Source of the DNA: Citrobacter sedlakii NBRC 105722
GTDB taxonomy: Bacteria > Pseudomonadota > Gammaproteobacteria > Enterobacterales > Enterobacteriaceae
Direction of reading: 5' to 3'
Length of the DNA: 64,000 bases
NCBI RefSeq assembly: GCF_000759835.1
Contig: NZ_BBNB01000003.1
Span: forward strand, 226,668 to 290,667
Part shown: positions 27,997 through 37,846 of the stretch, in pieces
How positions within the stretch are numbered: the stretch's first letter is position 1
Layout of the letters: every line of letters starts with the position of its first letter
Notes under the pieces: model-generated
Told to the model about the DNA's origin: nothing
Seen by the model: the letters and a program-made list of their open reading frames with translations, nothing else
Database searches by the model: none
Program-made: the position numbers and the translations under genes

Positions 27997-29451
27997 TCAG
28001 GACATCAGGGGATGTAGCTGTTGATAAAGACGGCGGAACGTTTCGCGTCGCTGCTGATAAAGCGTATGACGCTGTGCGTCAGGCAGATGCGTTTGTTCCA
28101 GCGGCAGCTCCGGCAGCAGCTCAGATAACGGCTTCTCCGGATTGACGGCGATCTGCGCCAGACGGGCTGCGCCAAGCGCTGGCCCGACATCGCCCCCCGT
28201 GCGGTAATCCAACTGCAATCCGCTGATATCTGCCAGCATTTGTCGCCACCAGGCGCTACGCGCGCCGCCGCCGATAAGCGTAATACCTTGCGGCTTCACG
28301 CCGCAGGCATGCACGACATCCATCCCGTCGGCCAGCGCATAACCTACCCCTTCCAGCACCGCGCGCGCCAGTTCAGCCGGACCGTGCTGGTGCGTCAGAC
28401 CAAAGAAAACCCCCTTCGCCTGTGGATTGTTATGCGGCGTCCGCTCGCCGGAAAGATACGGTAAAAACCAGACGGGATCGGCGCTGTCATCCGCTTTCTG
28501 GGCCGCCGCCAACAGTGCAGGGACGGTTTCCAGCCCGGTGAGTTTTGCCGCCCAGTCAAGGCAGGACGCCGCGCTCAGCATCACCGACATCAAATGCCAG
28601 CGGCCCGGCAACGCGTGACAGAAGCTGTGCACGGCACTTTCCGGCTTGCTAAGAAATCCTTCGCTGACAGCAAAATAAACCCCGGAGGTACCCAGCGACA
28701 GCATGGCCTGATTGGCATCAATCATCCCGACGCCCACAGCCCCCACCGCATTGTCTCCCCCACCCGCGACAACCGATACCGACGGCATTCCCCACGCCAT
28801 CGCGATCTCTGGTAGCAGCGTTCCGCTGATGTCGCTGCCTTCAAACAGCGTGGGCATATGGTCACGGCTCAGGCCGCAGGCATTCAGCATCACGTCGCTC
28901 CAGTCGCGCTTTTCAACATCCAGCCACATTGTTCCCGCCGCATCCGACATATCGCTGGCAAACTCGCCCGTCATACGTAAACGCAGATAATCCTTCGGCA
29001 GCAGCACTTTCGCCACCTGGCGGAAAATATCCGGCTCATGGCGCTTCACCCAGAGCAGCTTCGGCGCGGTAAAGCCGGGCATCATCAGGTTGCCGGTGAT
29101 TTCACGCGACTGCGGAACCTGCGTCTCCAGTAGCGCGCATTCTTCGCCGCAGCGCCCGTCGTTCCATAAAATGGCAGGACGCAAAACGCGCTGTCGGGCG
29201 TCAAGTAACGTCGCGCCGTGCATTTGTCCGGCAATCCCCAACGCTTTAACATTGCGCAACGAATGTTGCTTGCCGAGCGCCTTTATGGCGCGGTCGGTCG
29301 CCAGCCACCACTGCTCGGGGTCCTGCTCGGACCAAAGCGGGTGGGGACGAGAGACGGTGAGCTTTTCCGTTTGCGATGCCACAACCTCGCCCTGCTCGTT
29401 GAGCAAAATAACCTTCACGCCCGAGGTGCCAAGATCGATCCCGATATACAT
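27997..29451 (-). CDS. xylB: Xylulokinase
   Basis: XylB phosphorylates D-xylulose to xylulose 5-phosphate for the pentose phosphate pathway. It is a FGGY-family kinase of 484 residues once started at 29451 (MYIGIDLGTSGVKVILL), the E. coli start. The frame runs 31 codons further up through a REP element, which is not coding. The phosphate-1 motif DLGTSGVK, the catalytic Asp region GDNAVGAVGVGM and the adenosine motif LIGGGARS are all intact. It is second in the xylA-xylB operon, separated from xylA by about 99 bases of REP sequence. Confidence 0.97.
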   Translation of the reverse strand: MYIGIDLGTSGVKVILLNEQGEVVASQTEKLTVSRPHPLWSEQDPEQWWLATDRAIKALGKQHSLRNVKALGIAGQMHGATLLDARQRVLRPAILWNDGRCGEECALLETQVPQSREITGNLMMPGFTAPKLLWVKRHEPDIFRQVAKVLLPKDYLRLRMTGEFASDMSDAAGTMWLDVEKRDWSDVMLNACGLSRDHMPTLFEGSDISGTLLPEIAMAWGMPSVSVVAGGGDNAVGAVGVGMIDANQAMLSLGTSGVYFAVSEGFLSKPESAVHSFCHALPGRWHLMSVMLSAASCLDWAAKLTGLETVPALLAAAQKADDSADPVWFLPYLSGERTPHNNPQAKGVFFGLTHQHGPAELARAVLEGVGYALADGMDVVHACGVKPQGITLIGGGARSAWWRQMLADISGLQLDYRTGGDVGPALGAARLAQIAVNPEKPLSELLPELPLEQTHLPDAQRHTLYQQRRETFRRLYQQLHPLMS

Positions 29452-29474
29452 GTTGTGGGTTCCTTCAATGAAAA

Positions 29475-29542
29475 GGCCCGGCAGCGCGAAGCTCACCGGG
29501 CCTACAACAACCGTAGGCCGGGCAAACAGAGCGCCGCCCGGC
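29475..29542. repeat. REP elements between xylA and xylB
   Basis: GGCCCGGCAGCGCGAAGCTCACCGGGCC forms one hairpin (arms GGCCCGG and CCGGGCC). GTAGGCCGGGC with GCCGCCCGGC forms a second half in the opposite sense. Such BIME-like repeats often lower expression of the distal gene. Confidence 0.78.
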
Positions 29543-29550
29543 AAAAACGC

Positions 29551-30873
29551 TTATTTGTCGAACAGATAATAGTTCACCAGGTTTTCCAACTGCTCCTGAT
29601 GTCCACTCTGATGAACCGGCGCCAGGTTATGCTGTTCAGCATACTGCGCCAGTTCGCTTAACGACATCTGGCCTTTGAGGATCTGCTGACCCAGTTCGCT
29701 GTTCCAGCCTGCATAACGCTTCGCCACGCGTTTATCCAGCTCGCCATCCTCGATCATGCGCGCAGCGATTTTCAGCGACAGCGCCATGGTGTCCATCGCG
29801 CCGATATGACCGTAGAACAGATCGTATTTGTCGGTGCTCTGACGACGGACTTTGGCGTCAAAGTTCAGGCCCCCAGTGGTGAAGCCGCCCGCTTTCAGGA
29901 TTTCATACATGACCAGCGCATTTTCCTCAACGCTGTTCGGGAACTGGTCGGTATCCCAGCCTAACTGCGCGTCGCCGCGGTTAGCATCAACAGATCCGAA
30001 CAGGCCCAGCGCGATCGCGGTCGCAATTTCATGATGGAAAGAGTGGCCTGCCAGCGTGGCGTGGTTCGCTTCAATATTCAGTTTGATCTCTTTTTCCAGA
30101 CCAAACTGCTTCAGGAAGCCATAGACGGTCGCCGCGTCGTAATCATACTGATGCTTGGTGGGCTCCTGCGGTTTCGGCTCGATCAGCAGCGTTCCCTGGA
30201 AGCCAATTTTGTGTTTATGCTCAACGACCATCTGCATGAAGCGGCCAATTTGTTCGCGTTCCTGACGCAGGTCGGTGTTCAGCAAGGTTTCATAGCCTTC
30301 ACGACCGCCCCACAGCACGTAGTTTTCGCCGCCCAGCTTATGAGTGGCTTCCATCGCCGTCACCACCTGCGTGGCCGCCCAGCTAAAGACCTCCGGGTCC
30401 GGGTTGGTCGCTGCGCCTGCGCCGTAACGTGGGTTGGTGAAGCAGTTTGCGGTGCCCCACAGCAGCTTCACGCCGCTTTCTTCTTGTTTCGCGGCCAGCA
30501 CATCGACCATGTGGGCAAAGTTGTTTTTATATTCTTTCAGCGACGCGCCTTCCGGAGAAACGTCGACATCGTGGAAGCAGTAGAACGGAACATTCAGCTT
30601 GTGAAAAAACTCAAACGCGACATCTGCTTTACGTTCTGCCAGCGCCAGCGCTTCACCCGGTTGCTGCCACGGACGGTTGAACGCGCCGACGCCGAACATA
30701 TCCGCCCCGTTCCAGCAGAAGGTATGCCAGTAGCAGGCAGCAAAGCGCAGATGATCTTCCATCCGTTTGCCCAGCACGACTTCATCAGGATTGTAATGAC
30801 GAAACGCTAAAGGATTCGTGGATTTGGCGCCTTCGAAACGCACACGATCGAGTTGGTCAAAATAAGCCTGCAT
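29551..30873 (-). CDS. xylA: Xylose isomerase
   Basis: XylA interconverts D-xylose and D-xylulose. At 440 residues it is a group II (long) enzyme, the E. coli length, starting [20 protein letters not shown]. Active-site segments are visible: [12 protein letters not shown] variant [12 protein letters not shown] with the catalytic His and Asp, [28 protein letters not shown] with metal ligands, and [17 protein letters not shown]. The gene is divergent from xylR. No xylFGH transporter genes follow; import must rely on another permease. Confidence 0.98.
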   Translation of the reverse strand: MQAYFDQLDRVRFEGAKSTNPLAFRHYNPDEVVLGKRMEDHLRFAACYWHTFCWNGADMFGVGAFNRPWQQPGEALALAERKADVAFEFFHKLNVPFYCFHDVDVSPEGASLKEYKNNFAHMVDVLAAKQEESGVKLLWGTANCFTNPRYGAGAATNPDPEVFSWAATQVVTAMEATHKLGGENYVLWGGREGYETLLNTDLRQEREQIGRFMQMVVEHKHKIGFQGTLLIEPKPQEPTKHQYDYDAATVYGFLKQFGLEKEIKLNIEANHATLAGHSFHHEIATAIALGLFGSVDANRGDAQLGWDTDQFPNSVEENALVMYEILKAGGFTTGGLNFDAKVRRQSTDKYDLFYGHIGAMDTMALSLKIAARMIEDGELDKRVAKRYAGWNSELGQQILKGQMSLSELAQYAEQHNLAPVHQSGHQEQLENLVNYYLFDK

Positions 30874-31201
30874 AATAAGCTCCGTAATCAGGTAATACAG
30901 CGAGTAATTGCGATGACTTAATACTGGAATTTCCCGATTTAGAGCTCAATTACGTTATTTCACACCGCCATTAAGAGAATACCCAAATGTGCGCTGGCTC
31001 CCAAAAAAAGGCGCAAAACCGCAGAAATGAGGGGGGATAAAAAGCGATCCAGCTCGAAGGTTGAGAAATAAACAAAAAACCGTAACCGCCAGATAAGAAA
31101 TGAGAATTGCCTTCCTCGCTTCGCTATGGTCAATTTCGCATGGCGCCACGCCAGTGATAGTATCGACCAGCCCATGTTCACATTGTTCAGGATATGTTCT
31201 T
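30874..31201. promoter_or_regulatory. Divergent xylA/xylR control region
   Basis: On the minus strand GTGTGAAATAACGTAATTGAG near 30943-30963 is nearly identical to the XylR/CRP-controlled xylA promoter segment of E. coli. GAAA-type half-sites and A-tracts fill the rest. The whole 328 bases between the two start codons contains no gene; in E. coli the xylFGH operon lies on the xylR side. Confidence 0.7.
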
Positions 31202-32380
31202 ATGTTTGATAAACGTCACCGTATTACCCTGTTATTTAATGCGAATAAAGCCTATGACCGCCAGGTTGTAGAGGGTGTCGGTGAATATTTACAAGCGTCG
31301 CAGTCTGAATGGGATATATTCATAGAAGAAGATTTTCGCGCCCGCATTGATAACATCAAAGAATGGCTAGGCGATGGCGTGATTGCCGACTACGACGATG
31401 CGGAAATCGCGCGTTTGCTGGTCGACGTTGACGTTCCCATCGTCGGCGTAGGCGGCTCCTATCACCTCGCGGAAAATTACCCGCCGGTACATTACATCGC
31501 CACCGATAACCATGCTCTGGTCGAGAGCGCCTTCCTGCATCTGAAAGAGAAAGGCATCAACCGTTTCGCCTTTTACGGACTGCCGCCGTCCAGTGGGAAA
31601 CGCTGGGCCGCGGAGCGCGAGCACGCTTTCCGCCAACTGGTGGCGGAAGAAAAATACCGGGGCGTAGTATACCAGGGGCTGGAAACCGCGCCGGAGCTGT
31701 GGCAACACGCGCAGAATCGACTGGCGGACTGGCTGCAAACCCTGCCGCCGCAAACCGGTATTATCGCGGTGACCGACGCCCGCGCCCGCCATGTCCTGCA
31801 GGTGTGTGAGCATCTTCATATTCCGGTGCCAGAAAAGCTGTGTGTAATTGGGATTGATAACGAGGAGCTGACCCGCTATCTGTCCCGCGTGGCGCTGTCA
31901 TCGGTGGCGCAAGGGGCGCGGCAGATGGGCTATCAGGCCGCAAAGCTACTGCACCGTCTGCTCGCGAATGAGGAAATGCCGCTCCAGCGGATTCTGGTAC
32001 CGCCGGTTCGTGTGGTCGAACGACGCTCTACGGATTACCGTTCCCTTACCGACCCTGCGGTGATTCAGGCTATGCATTTTATCCGTAATCACGCCTGCAA
32101 AGGCATTAAGGTAGAGCAGGTCCTGGATGCCGTCGGCATTTCCCGTTCAAATCTCGAAAAACGTTTTAAAGAGGAGGTCGGCGAAACGATTCACGCCGTG
32201 ATCCATGCAGAAAAGCTGGAGAAAGCCCGGAGCCTGCTGATCTCCACCACCTTGTCGATTAACGAAATCTCCCAAATGTGTGGATACCCTTCGCTACAAT
32301 ATTTCTATTCCGTGTTCAAAAAAGAATATGGTACGACGCCAAAAGAGTACCGCGATGTGAACAGTGAAGTATTGATGTGA
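31202..32380 (+). CDS. xylR: Xylose operon activator XylR
   Basis: XylR binds D-xylose and activates the xyl genes. The 392-residue protein (start 31202, MFDKRHRITLLFNANKAYDR) joins a LacI/GalR-like sugar-binding domain (about residues 1-270, with YIATDNHALVESAFLHLKEKG and VIGIDNEELTRYLS) to a C-terminal AraC-type DNA-binding domain. That domain carries two helix-turn-helices (GIKVEQVLDAVGISRSNLEKRF and TTLSINEISQMCGYPSLQYF; each is quoted partly). The longer frame up to 31100 overlaps the xyl control region and lacks homology. Confidence 0.96.
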   Translation: MFDKRHRITLLFNANKAYDRQVVEGVGEYLQASQSEWDIFIEEDFRARIDNIKEWLGDGVIADYDDAEIARLLVDVDVPIVGVGGSYHLAENYPPVHYIATDNHALVESAFLHLKEKGINRFAFYGLPPSSGKRWAAEREHAFRQLVAEEKYRGVVYQGLETAPELWQHAQNRLADWLQTLPPQTGIIAVTDARARHVLQVCEHLHIPVPEKLCVIGIDNEELTRYLSRVALSSVAQGARQMGYQAAKLLHRLLANEEMPLQRILVPPVRVVERRSTDYRSLTDPAVIQAMHFIRNHACKGIKVEQVLDAVGISRSNLEKRFKEEVGETIHAVIHAEKLEKARSLLISTTLSINEISQMCGYPSLQYFYSVFKKEYGTTPKEYRDVNSEVLM

Positions 32381-32428
32381 GGAGAGGCGCGTGTGAGATC
32401 AGGCATCGCCAGGAGGGCGAAAAAAACC

Positions 32429-32497
32429 GGTGGCGCTGTGCTTACCGGGCCTGCAGGACGCTGCAGGCCGGATAAGGCGAAGCCGCCATCCGGCGTT
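32429..32497. repeat. REP elements between xylR and bax
   Basis: Two REP halves in opposite senses are present: GGTGGCGCTGTGCTTACCGGGCC, then GGCCGGATAAGGCGAAGCCG and CCATCCGGC. They lie between convergent genes and probably serve as the 3' boundary of both transcripts. Confidence 0.8.
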
Positions 32498-32501
32498 TTG
32501 C

Positions 32502-33326
32502 TTACATATGCGCAGCGATTAAGCGCTGGTTATCCTGATACATCGCGAACAGATAATTGTTATAACTCTGTCCCTTCGTCGAATAGCCCTTCAGCTTATG
32601 AATCATCGCAGTCGCCGTGACTTCCTGATCCGTTTTACGCAGCTGCGCGCGCGACTTGCGGAATGAGGCGTAAGCCGGGTGCGTGTTCAGGTTGGTGACG
32701 TATGCGCTCACGGACTCTTTTACCGAGTCGAACTGCGAGTAGCCTTTCACCTTGCCTGGCGCATTGGTGCAACGCCCTTTCGCGCATTTCATACCGAACA
32801 GGTTATTGTTGGTACGCGCAAGTTTAGAGGTTCCCCAGCCGCTTTCTGCCGCCGCCATCGTCGCCACCATACTGGTCGGGATGATGTCCACGCGTTCCAG
32901 CAGCGTATTCCACGGAATGTGGCGCGTGTTGCCGGACCACTTCACCTTGTAGCGCTTCGCGATATCTTTCAAACGCGTACGCTCAGACGGTGACCAGCGG
33001 TTCTGGTACTGTTTTGAAATCAGCCAGTTACGCTCTGCGGTGATCGCCGCATTTTGGCTGGTAATATAAGGCATAACCGTCCGGAGAAACGCTTTTTTTC
33101 GCGGTGTTCCGGAAGGGTATTTTCGCAAATCAGGAAGTGAACGACTCTTTGCACTATTGCGAGAATACTCTTGTTTACTGCTTACCTTTTTATCACTGAC
33201 TGTTGTTATGTGGGACTTTTGACTCGATGTTGTCGTGTGCGTCTTTGCCAGCACCCCACCCGAAAATACGAAGGTGAGTAACATAAGAATCATTGCCCCA
33301 TATCGTCGCATGGGCGTCAATATCAT
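32502..33326 (-). CDS. bax: Bax, putative peptidoglycan glucosaminidase
   Basis: This 274-residue secreted protein of the Bax/FlgJ-like glucosaminidase family has the E. coli length when started at 33326 (MILTPMRRYGAMILMLLTF), with AGGAG before it. A signal peptide (cut near VLA before KTHTTT) and a serine/threonine-rich linker precede the catalytic domain. That domain shows ATMAAAESGWGTSKLARTNN, with the family's catalytic Glu, and GMKCAKGRC with two cysteines. Likely acts on murein in the periplasm; precise substrate not shown. It is divergent from malS. Confidence 0.92.
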   Translation of the reverse strand: MILTPMRRYGAMILMLLTFVFSGGVLAKTHTTTSSQKSHITTVSDKKVSSKQEYSRNSAKSRSLPDLRKYPSGTPRKKAFLRTVMPYITSQNAAITAERNWLISKQYQNRWSPSERTRLKDIAKRYKVKWSGNTRHIPWNTLLERVDIIPTSMVATMAAAESGWGTSKLARTNNNLFGMKCAKGRCTNAPGKVKGYSQFDSVKESVSAYVTNLNTHPAYASFRKSRAQLRKTDQEVTATAMIHKLKGYSTKGQSYNNYLFAMYQDNQRLIAAHM

Positions 33327-33540
33327 TAGGTCTCCTGGTCGGATTGAATCATTCCAACACCTTATCTTATTCATAATTTTGAGAGCTGAATCTCAAATCA
33401 TATCAAAAATAACGATCAAGAGCATCTCAAGAAATAGTCTAAATCCGAAATCATGTCACGCATAAACCATCCCGCACCGAAGTCATTCGAGAAAAATGTG
33501 GCGGTTATCGCAAATTAAGGCCATTTTTTGCCGGCGATCG

Positions 33541-33586
33541 CTCATCCGCGCGCCTCAGCCTGACCGAATGCCGCGAGGGGATGAGT
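33541..33586 (+). promoter_or_regulatory. Probable MalT boxes upstream of malS
   Basis: GGGGATGAG at 33577-33585 matches the core of the MalT box (GGGGAKGAGG). The reverse strand carries GCGGATGAG at 33541-33549. They lie 57-102 bases before the malS ATG. MalT activation of malS is known in E. coli; here it is inferred from the boxes. Confidence 0.6.
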
Positions 33587-33642
33587 TTTCACTACGGGTT
33601 CTCAGGCAAACTGGTCAAAATCACCGCAATAAGGACCGCACT

Positions 33643-35673
33643 ATGAAACTTGCCGCCGTTGCTCTGGCGCTGCTGCCGGGGATCGCCGTTGCCTCATCGT
33701 GGACGGCTCAGGGCTTTCCGGCATTTACTGCCGGGGGATCGGGGACATTTTCCAGCCACGCAACGCTCACGAAGGGTACCCGCCCTTTGACGCTCAATTT
33801 TGACCAACAGTGCTGGCAGCCAGCGAATGCCATAAAACTCAATCAGATGCTGTCGCTGAAGCCCTGCGAAGGCGCGCCGCCGCAGTGGCGGCTGTTCAGA
33901 GACGGTGATTACACACTGGAAATCGACACGCGCTCAGGGACGCCGACGTTAATGATTACGCTCCAGCGCGATGCGGAACCGGTCGCTAGCGTGATTCGCC
34001 AGTGTCCGAAATGGGACGGATCCCCGCTGACGTTTGATGTGGCGCCGACTTTTCCTGAAGGGTCGGTAGTCCGCGATTTCTACAGTCAGCAGACTGCAAT
34101 GGTCAAAAACGGCAAAATCACCCTGCAACCCGCGCCGGACAGCAACGGTCTGTTGTTGCTTGAGCGGGCAGAAACCGACGCGCCAGCCCCGTTCGACTGG
34201 CACAACGCTACCGTTTATTTTGTGCTGACCGATCGCTTTGAAAACGGCGATCCCGGTAACGACCAGAGTTATGGTCGTCACAAAGACGGCATGGAAGAGA
34301 TCGGCACCTTTCACGGCGGTGACTTACGCGGCCTGACCCGCAAACTGGACTACCTGCAACAGTTGGGCGTCAATGCGCTGTGGATCAGCGCGCCGTTTGA
34401 GCAAATCCACGGCTGGGTTGGCGGCGGGACGAAAGGCGATTTCCCGCATTATGCCTACCACGGCTATTACACCCAGGACTGGACCCGCCTCGACGCTAAT
34501 ATGGGCAACGAAGACGACCTGCGCGCACTGGTTGACGGCGCCCACCAGCGGGGGATCCGCATTCTTTTTGACGTGGTGATGAACCATACGGGCTATGCAA
34601 CCTTGGCCGACATGCAAGAATTCGGCTTCGGCGCGCTTTATCTTTCCGACGAAGAACGGCAAAAGATCCTCGGCGAACGCTGGACCGACTGGAAACCTGC
34701 CGCCGGGCAGAACTGGCACAGTTTTAACGATTACATTAACTTCAGCGACAAAGCAGCATGGGAAAAATGGTGGGGCAAAGGGTGGATACGCACCGATATC
34801 GGCGAGTACGACAGCCCAGGCTTTGACGATCTCACAATGTCGCTGGCCTTCTTGCCGGATCTGAAAACCGAATCCACACACCCTTCCGGTCTGCCGGTGT
34901 TTTATCGACATAAAACGGATACCCATGCTAAAGCCATTGACGGGTTTACGCCGCGGGACTATCTGACCCACTGGCTGAGCCGCTGGGTCCGCGACTTCGG
35001 GATTGATGGATTCCGCGTGGATACGGCCAAACATGTCGAGCTTCCGGCGTGGCAACAGTTAAAAACGCAGGCCAGCGCCGCGCTGGTCGAATGGAAAAAA
35101 GCCAACCCGGACAAGGCGCTTGATGACAAGCCTTTCTGGATGACCGGTGAGGCCTGGGGACACGGGGTGATGCAAAGTGACTACTATCGCCACGGCTTTG
35201 ACGCAATGATTAACTTTGATTACCAGGAGCAGGCGGCGAAAGCGGTTGATTGCCTGGCGGCTATCGATCCCACCTGGCAGCAAATGGCGGAAAAGTTGCA
35301 GAGTTTCAACGTGCTGACTTATCTGTCGTCCCACGATACTCGCCTGTTCCGCGAAGGCGGCAGAAACGCGGCGGAGTTGCTGCTCCTGACGCCGGGCGCG
35401 GTACAAATTTTTTATGGCGATGAGTCGGCGCGGCCCTTTGGTCCGACCGGTTCAGATCCGCTACAGGGCACTCGGTCACAGATGAACTGGCAGGATATCA
35501 GCGGGAAATCTGCGGCTAACATCGCGCACTGGCAGCGGCTCGGTCAGTTCAGGGCCAGGCATCCGGCAATCGGCACGGGTAAGCAAACCACGCTCACCCT
35601 GACGCAGGGATACGGCTTCGTGCGCCAGGCCGGAGACGACAAAGTGATGGTTGTCTGGGCCGGACAGCGCTAA
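33643..35673 (+). CDS. malS: Periplasmic alpha-amylase MalS
   Basis: MalS cleaves maltodextrins in the periplasm into shorter oligosaccharides for the maltose transporter. The 676-residue protein (start 33643) equals the E. coli length; the frame is open 49 codons further up but AAGGA and the signal peptide (MKLAAVALALLPGIAVASS) fix the start. It is a GH13 enzyme: the four conserved regions appear as DVVMNHTG, GFRVDTAKH (nucleophile Asp), GEAWG (acid Glu) and YLSSHDTR. Several cysteines in the N-terminal 170 residues suit periplasmic disulfides, as described for MalS. Confidence 0.97.
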   Translation: MKLAAVALALLPGIAVASSWTAQGFPAFTAGGSGTFSSHATLTKGTRPLTLNFDQQCWQPANAIKLNQMLSLKPCEGAPPQWRLFRDGDYTLEIDTRSGTPTLMITLQRDAEPVASVIRQCPKWDGSPLTFDVAPTFPEGSVVRDFYSQQTAMVKNGKITLQPAPDSNGLLLLERAETDAPAPFDWHNATVYFVLTDRFENGDPGNDQSYGRHKDGMEEIGTFHGGDLRGLTRKLDYLQQLGVNALWISAPFEQIHGWVGGGTKGDFPHYAYHGYYTQDWTRLDANMGNEDDLRALVDGAHQRGIRILFDVVMNHTGYATLADMQEFGFGALYLSDEERQKILGERWTDWKPAAGQNWHSFNDYINFSDKAAWEKWWGKGWIRTDIGEYDSPGFDDLTMSLAFLPDLKTESTHPSGLPVFYRHKTDTHAKAIDGFTPRDYLTHWLSRWVRDFGIDGFRVDTAKHVELPAWQQLKTQASAALVEWKKANPDKALDDKPFWMTGEAWGHGVMQSDYYRHGFDAMINFDYQEQAAKAVDCLAAIDPTWQQMAEKLQSFNVLTYLSSHDTRLFREGGRNAAELLLLTPGAVQIFYGDESARPFGPTGSDPLQGTRSQMNWQDISGKSAANIAHWQRLGQFRARHPAIGTGKQTTLTLTQGYGFVRQAGDDKVMVVWAGQR

Positions 35674-35845
35674 GCGGAAGCGGCGTCTGGTTCCATAGCG
35701 CGCCCGACGCCGCAACAGGAAATACCATGGTGGTCAGGATATCCAGCATAAAACGTCAAGACCCCATGACAGACCCGATTTGCACCCTGCCAGTGCTGGC
35801 GTTAAGGTAAGCCACTTTGATTCAGCGTTTGACAGACCATCCGTT

Positions 35846-37099
35846 ATGACATTTTCACTTTTTGGCGACAAATTCACCCGTCATTCAGGCATTACCCGCC
35901 TGATGGAAGACCTCAACGACGGTTTACGCACCCCCGGCGCTATCATGCTGGGTGGCGGTAATCCGGCACAAATCCCGGCGATGCAGGATTATTTCCATTC
36001 GTTGCTTGCCGGAATGCTGGAAAACGGCAAAGCCACTGATGCGCTTTGCAATTATGACGGTCCACAGGGAAAAACCGAGCTGCTCAGCGCGCTCGCTTCG
36101 CTACTCCGTGAGAATCTGGGTTGGGATATCGAACCACAGAATATTGCGCTAACAAATGGCAGTCAAAGCGCGTTTTTCTACTTATTTAACCTGTTTGCCG
36201 GTCGCCGCGCTGATGGCAGCACAAAAAAGGTGCTGTTCCCCCTCGCGCCGGAATACATCGGCTACGCGGATTCAGGGCTGGAAGAAGATCTGTTTGTCTC
36301 TGCACGCCCCAATATTGAGCTGCTACCGGAAGGACAGTTCAAGTATCACGTTGACTTTGAGCATCTGCACATTGGTGAAGATACGGGGATGATTTGCGTC
36401 TCACGCCCGACAAACCCTACGGGGAACGTGATTACCGATGAAGAACTGATGAAGCTCGACTCGCTTGCTAACCAGCACGGCATTCCGCTGGTGATCGATA
36501 ATGCCTACGGCGTCCCGTTCCCGGGCATTATCTTTAGCGAAGCGCGTCCGCTGTGGAACCCAAACATTGTGCTGTGTATGAGCCTCTCCAAGCTGGGTCT
36601 GCCTGGCTCGCGCTGCGGCATCATCATCGCCAATGAAAAAATCATCACGGCGATCGCCAATATGAACGGCATTATCAGTCTTGCCCCGGGCGGCATCGGG
36701 CCGGCGATAATGAACGAAATGATCAAACGTAACGATCTGTTGCGTTTGTCGGAAACGGTAATTAAACCGTTCTATTATCAGCGCGTTCAGCAAACTCTCG
36801 CGATCATTCGCCGCTATTTGCCAGAAAATCGTTGCCTGATCCACAAACCGGAAGGGGCGATTTTCCTCTGGCTGTGGTTTCAGGATTTGCCCATCACCAC
36901 CGAGCTGCTGTACCAGCGTCTTAAAGCGCGCGGCGTGCTCATGGTGCCGGGGCACTATTTCTTCCCCGGTCTGGATAAACCCTGGCCGCACACGCATCAA
37001 TGCATGCGTATGAACTACGTGCCGGACCCAGAAAAGATTGAAGCTGGCGTGAAGATACTGGCGGAAGAAGTTGAACGCGCCTGGGCGGAAAATCAATAG
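35846..37099 (+). CDS. avtA: Valine-pyruvate aminotransferase AvtA
   Basis: AvtA makes valine or alanine by exchange between L-alanine and 2-ketoisovalerate. It is a fold type I, class I/II PLP enzyme of 417 residues with the start at 35846 (MTFSLFGDKFTRHSGI), as in E. coli; 22 upstream codons are open but unlike the family. The PLP region includes SRPTNPTGNVITDEEL, VIDNAYGVPFPG and CMSLSKLGLPGSRCG, where the lysine in SLSKLG is the Schiff-base residue. It ends in a terminator shared with the convergent ysaA. Confidence 0.97.
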   Translation: MTFSLFGDKFTRHSGITRLMEDLNDGLRTPGAIMLGGGNPAQIPAMQDYFHSLLAGMLENGKATDALCNYDGPQGKTELLSALASLLRENLGWDIEPQNIALTNGSQSAFFYLFNLFAGRRADGSTKKVLFPLAPEYIGYADSGLEEDLFVSARPNIELLPEGQFKYHVDFEHLHIGEDTGMICVSRPTNPTGNVITDEELMKLDSLANQHGIPLVIDNAYGVPFPGIIFSEARPLWNPNIVLCMSLSKLGLPGSRCGIIIANEKIITAIANMNGIISLAPGGIGPAIMNEMIKRNDLLRLSETVIKPFYYQRVQQTLAIIRRYLPENRCLIHKPEGAIFLWLWFQDLPITTELLYQRLKARGVLMVPGHYFFPGLDKPWPHTHQCMRMNYVPDPEKIEAGVKILAEEVERAWAENQ

Positions 37100-37110
37100 C
37101 CTGGCGAAAC

Positions 37111-37143
37111 GGTCCGGCTAACGCAAGCCGGGCCATCCTTTTT
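37111..37143 (+). terminator. avtA terminator
   Basis: GGTCCGGCT and AGCCGGGCC (one G-T pair) with a 6-base loop are followed by ATCCTTTTT, 12 bases past the avtA stop. It reaches the last codon of the convergent ysaA. Confidence 0.85.
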
Positions 37144-37615
37144 ACAGCGGTTGCGTATGCAAACGCTGGCGCTGAATATCTGCCGCATTCACACACTGTA
37201 ATGCTCCCGTTGGGCAAGCCGCGACGCAGGCCGGTCCCGTCTCGCGGTGCCAGCAGAGATCGCATTTGATCGCCTGAACCCGTGAAGTCTGAACGGTGAC
37301 ATTCATGGCGCCAAACGGACAGGCCAACATACAGCTTTTACAGCCGATACACCGTTCCTGCTCCACAAAAACGTGCCCACGATCGCGGCGAATCGCGTTC
37401 GTTGGACAAACGTTGGCGCATGGCGCATCTTCACACTGATGGCAGGCGACCGCGGTGGTAAACGTGTTCTCTTTAATGACCTGAATACGTGAAACAAACT
37501 GTCCTGCCGAAACCGCCGCACAGTCCTGATTTTCCTGATGCGAGACCACGCATGCGACTTCGCAGGTACGACAGCCAATACATTTCATCGCATCCGCCAT
37601 AATAAACCGGTTCAT
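37142..37615 (-). CDS. ysaA: Four-cluster ferredoxin-like electron carrier YsaA
   Basis: This 157-residue iron-sulfur protein resembles the HycB/HydN/CooF electron-transfer subunits. Four cysteine groups suggest up to four [4Fe-4S] clusters: CIGCRTCEVAC (near residue 12), CHQCEDAPCANVC, CIGCKSCMLACPFG and CDLCWHRETGPACVAACP. There is no signal peptide, so it is cytoplasmic or membrane-attached on the inside. No oxidoreductase partner gene is adjacent; the redox partner is unknown. Position after avtA matches E. coli ysaA. Confidence 0.9.
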   Translation of the reverse strand: MNRFIMADAMKCIGCRTCEVACVVSHQENQDCAAVSAGQFVSRIQVIKENTFTTAVACHQCEDAPCANVCPTNAIRRDRGHVFVEQERCIGCKSCMLACPFGAMNVTVQTSRVQAIKCDLCWHRETGPACVAACPTGALQCVNAADIQRQRLHTQPL

Positions 37616-37756
37616 AGCTCACTCCGATCGCCCAAAAATGACAGAGTGCCAGAGAGCATAGCGTTGTCGCTTTGATCGCACAGGGGATACGGTGAAATTT
37701 TGTCAGATGCCCGAGGCGTTCTGGGATTTTGCCAAAGATTGCTCACCGTTCCGGCA

Positions 37757-37787
37757 TAAAAAAAACCCTGGACGACAACGCCCAGGG
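37757..37787 (-). terminator. Terminator of the lone winged-helix gene
   Basis: On the minus strand CCCTGG, a 10-base loop and CCAGGG are followed by eight T, about 60 bases past the stop of the gene at 37847. Confidence 0.85.
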
Positions 37788-37846
37788 GGAATAATCCGCA
37801 GGCGACATCACGCTACGGAATAAACTGACACCAGATTGAGAGGCAT

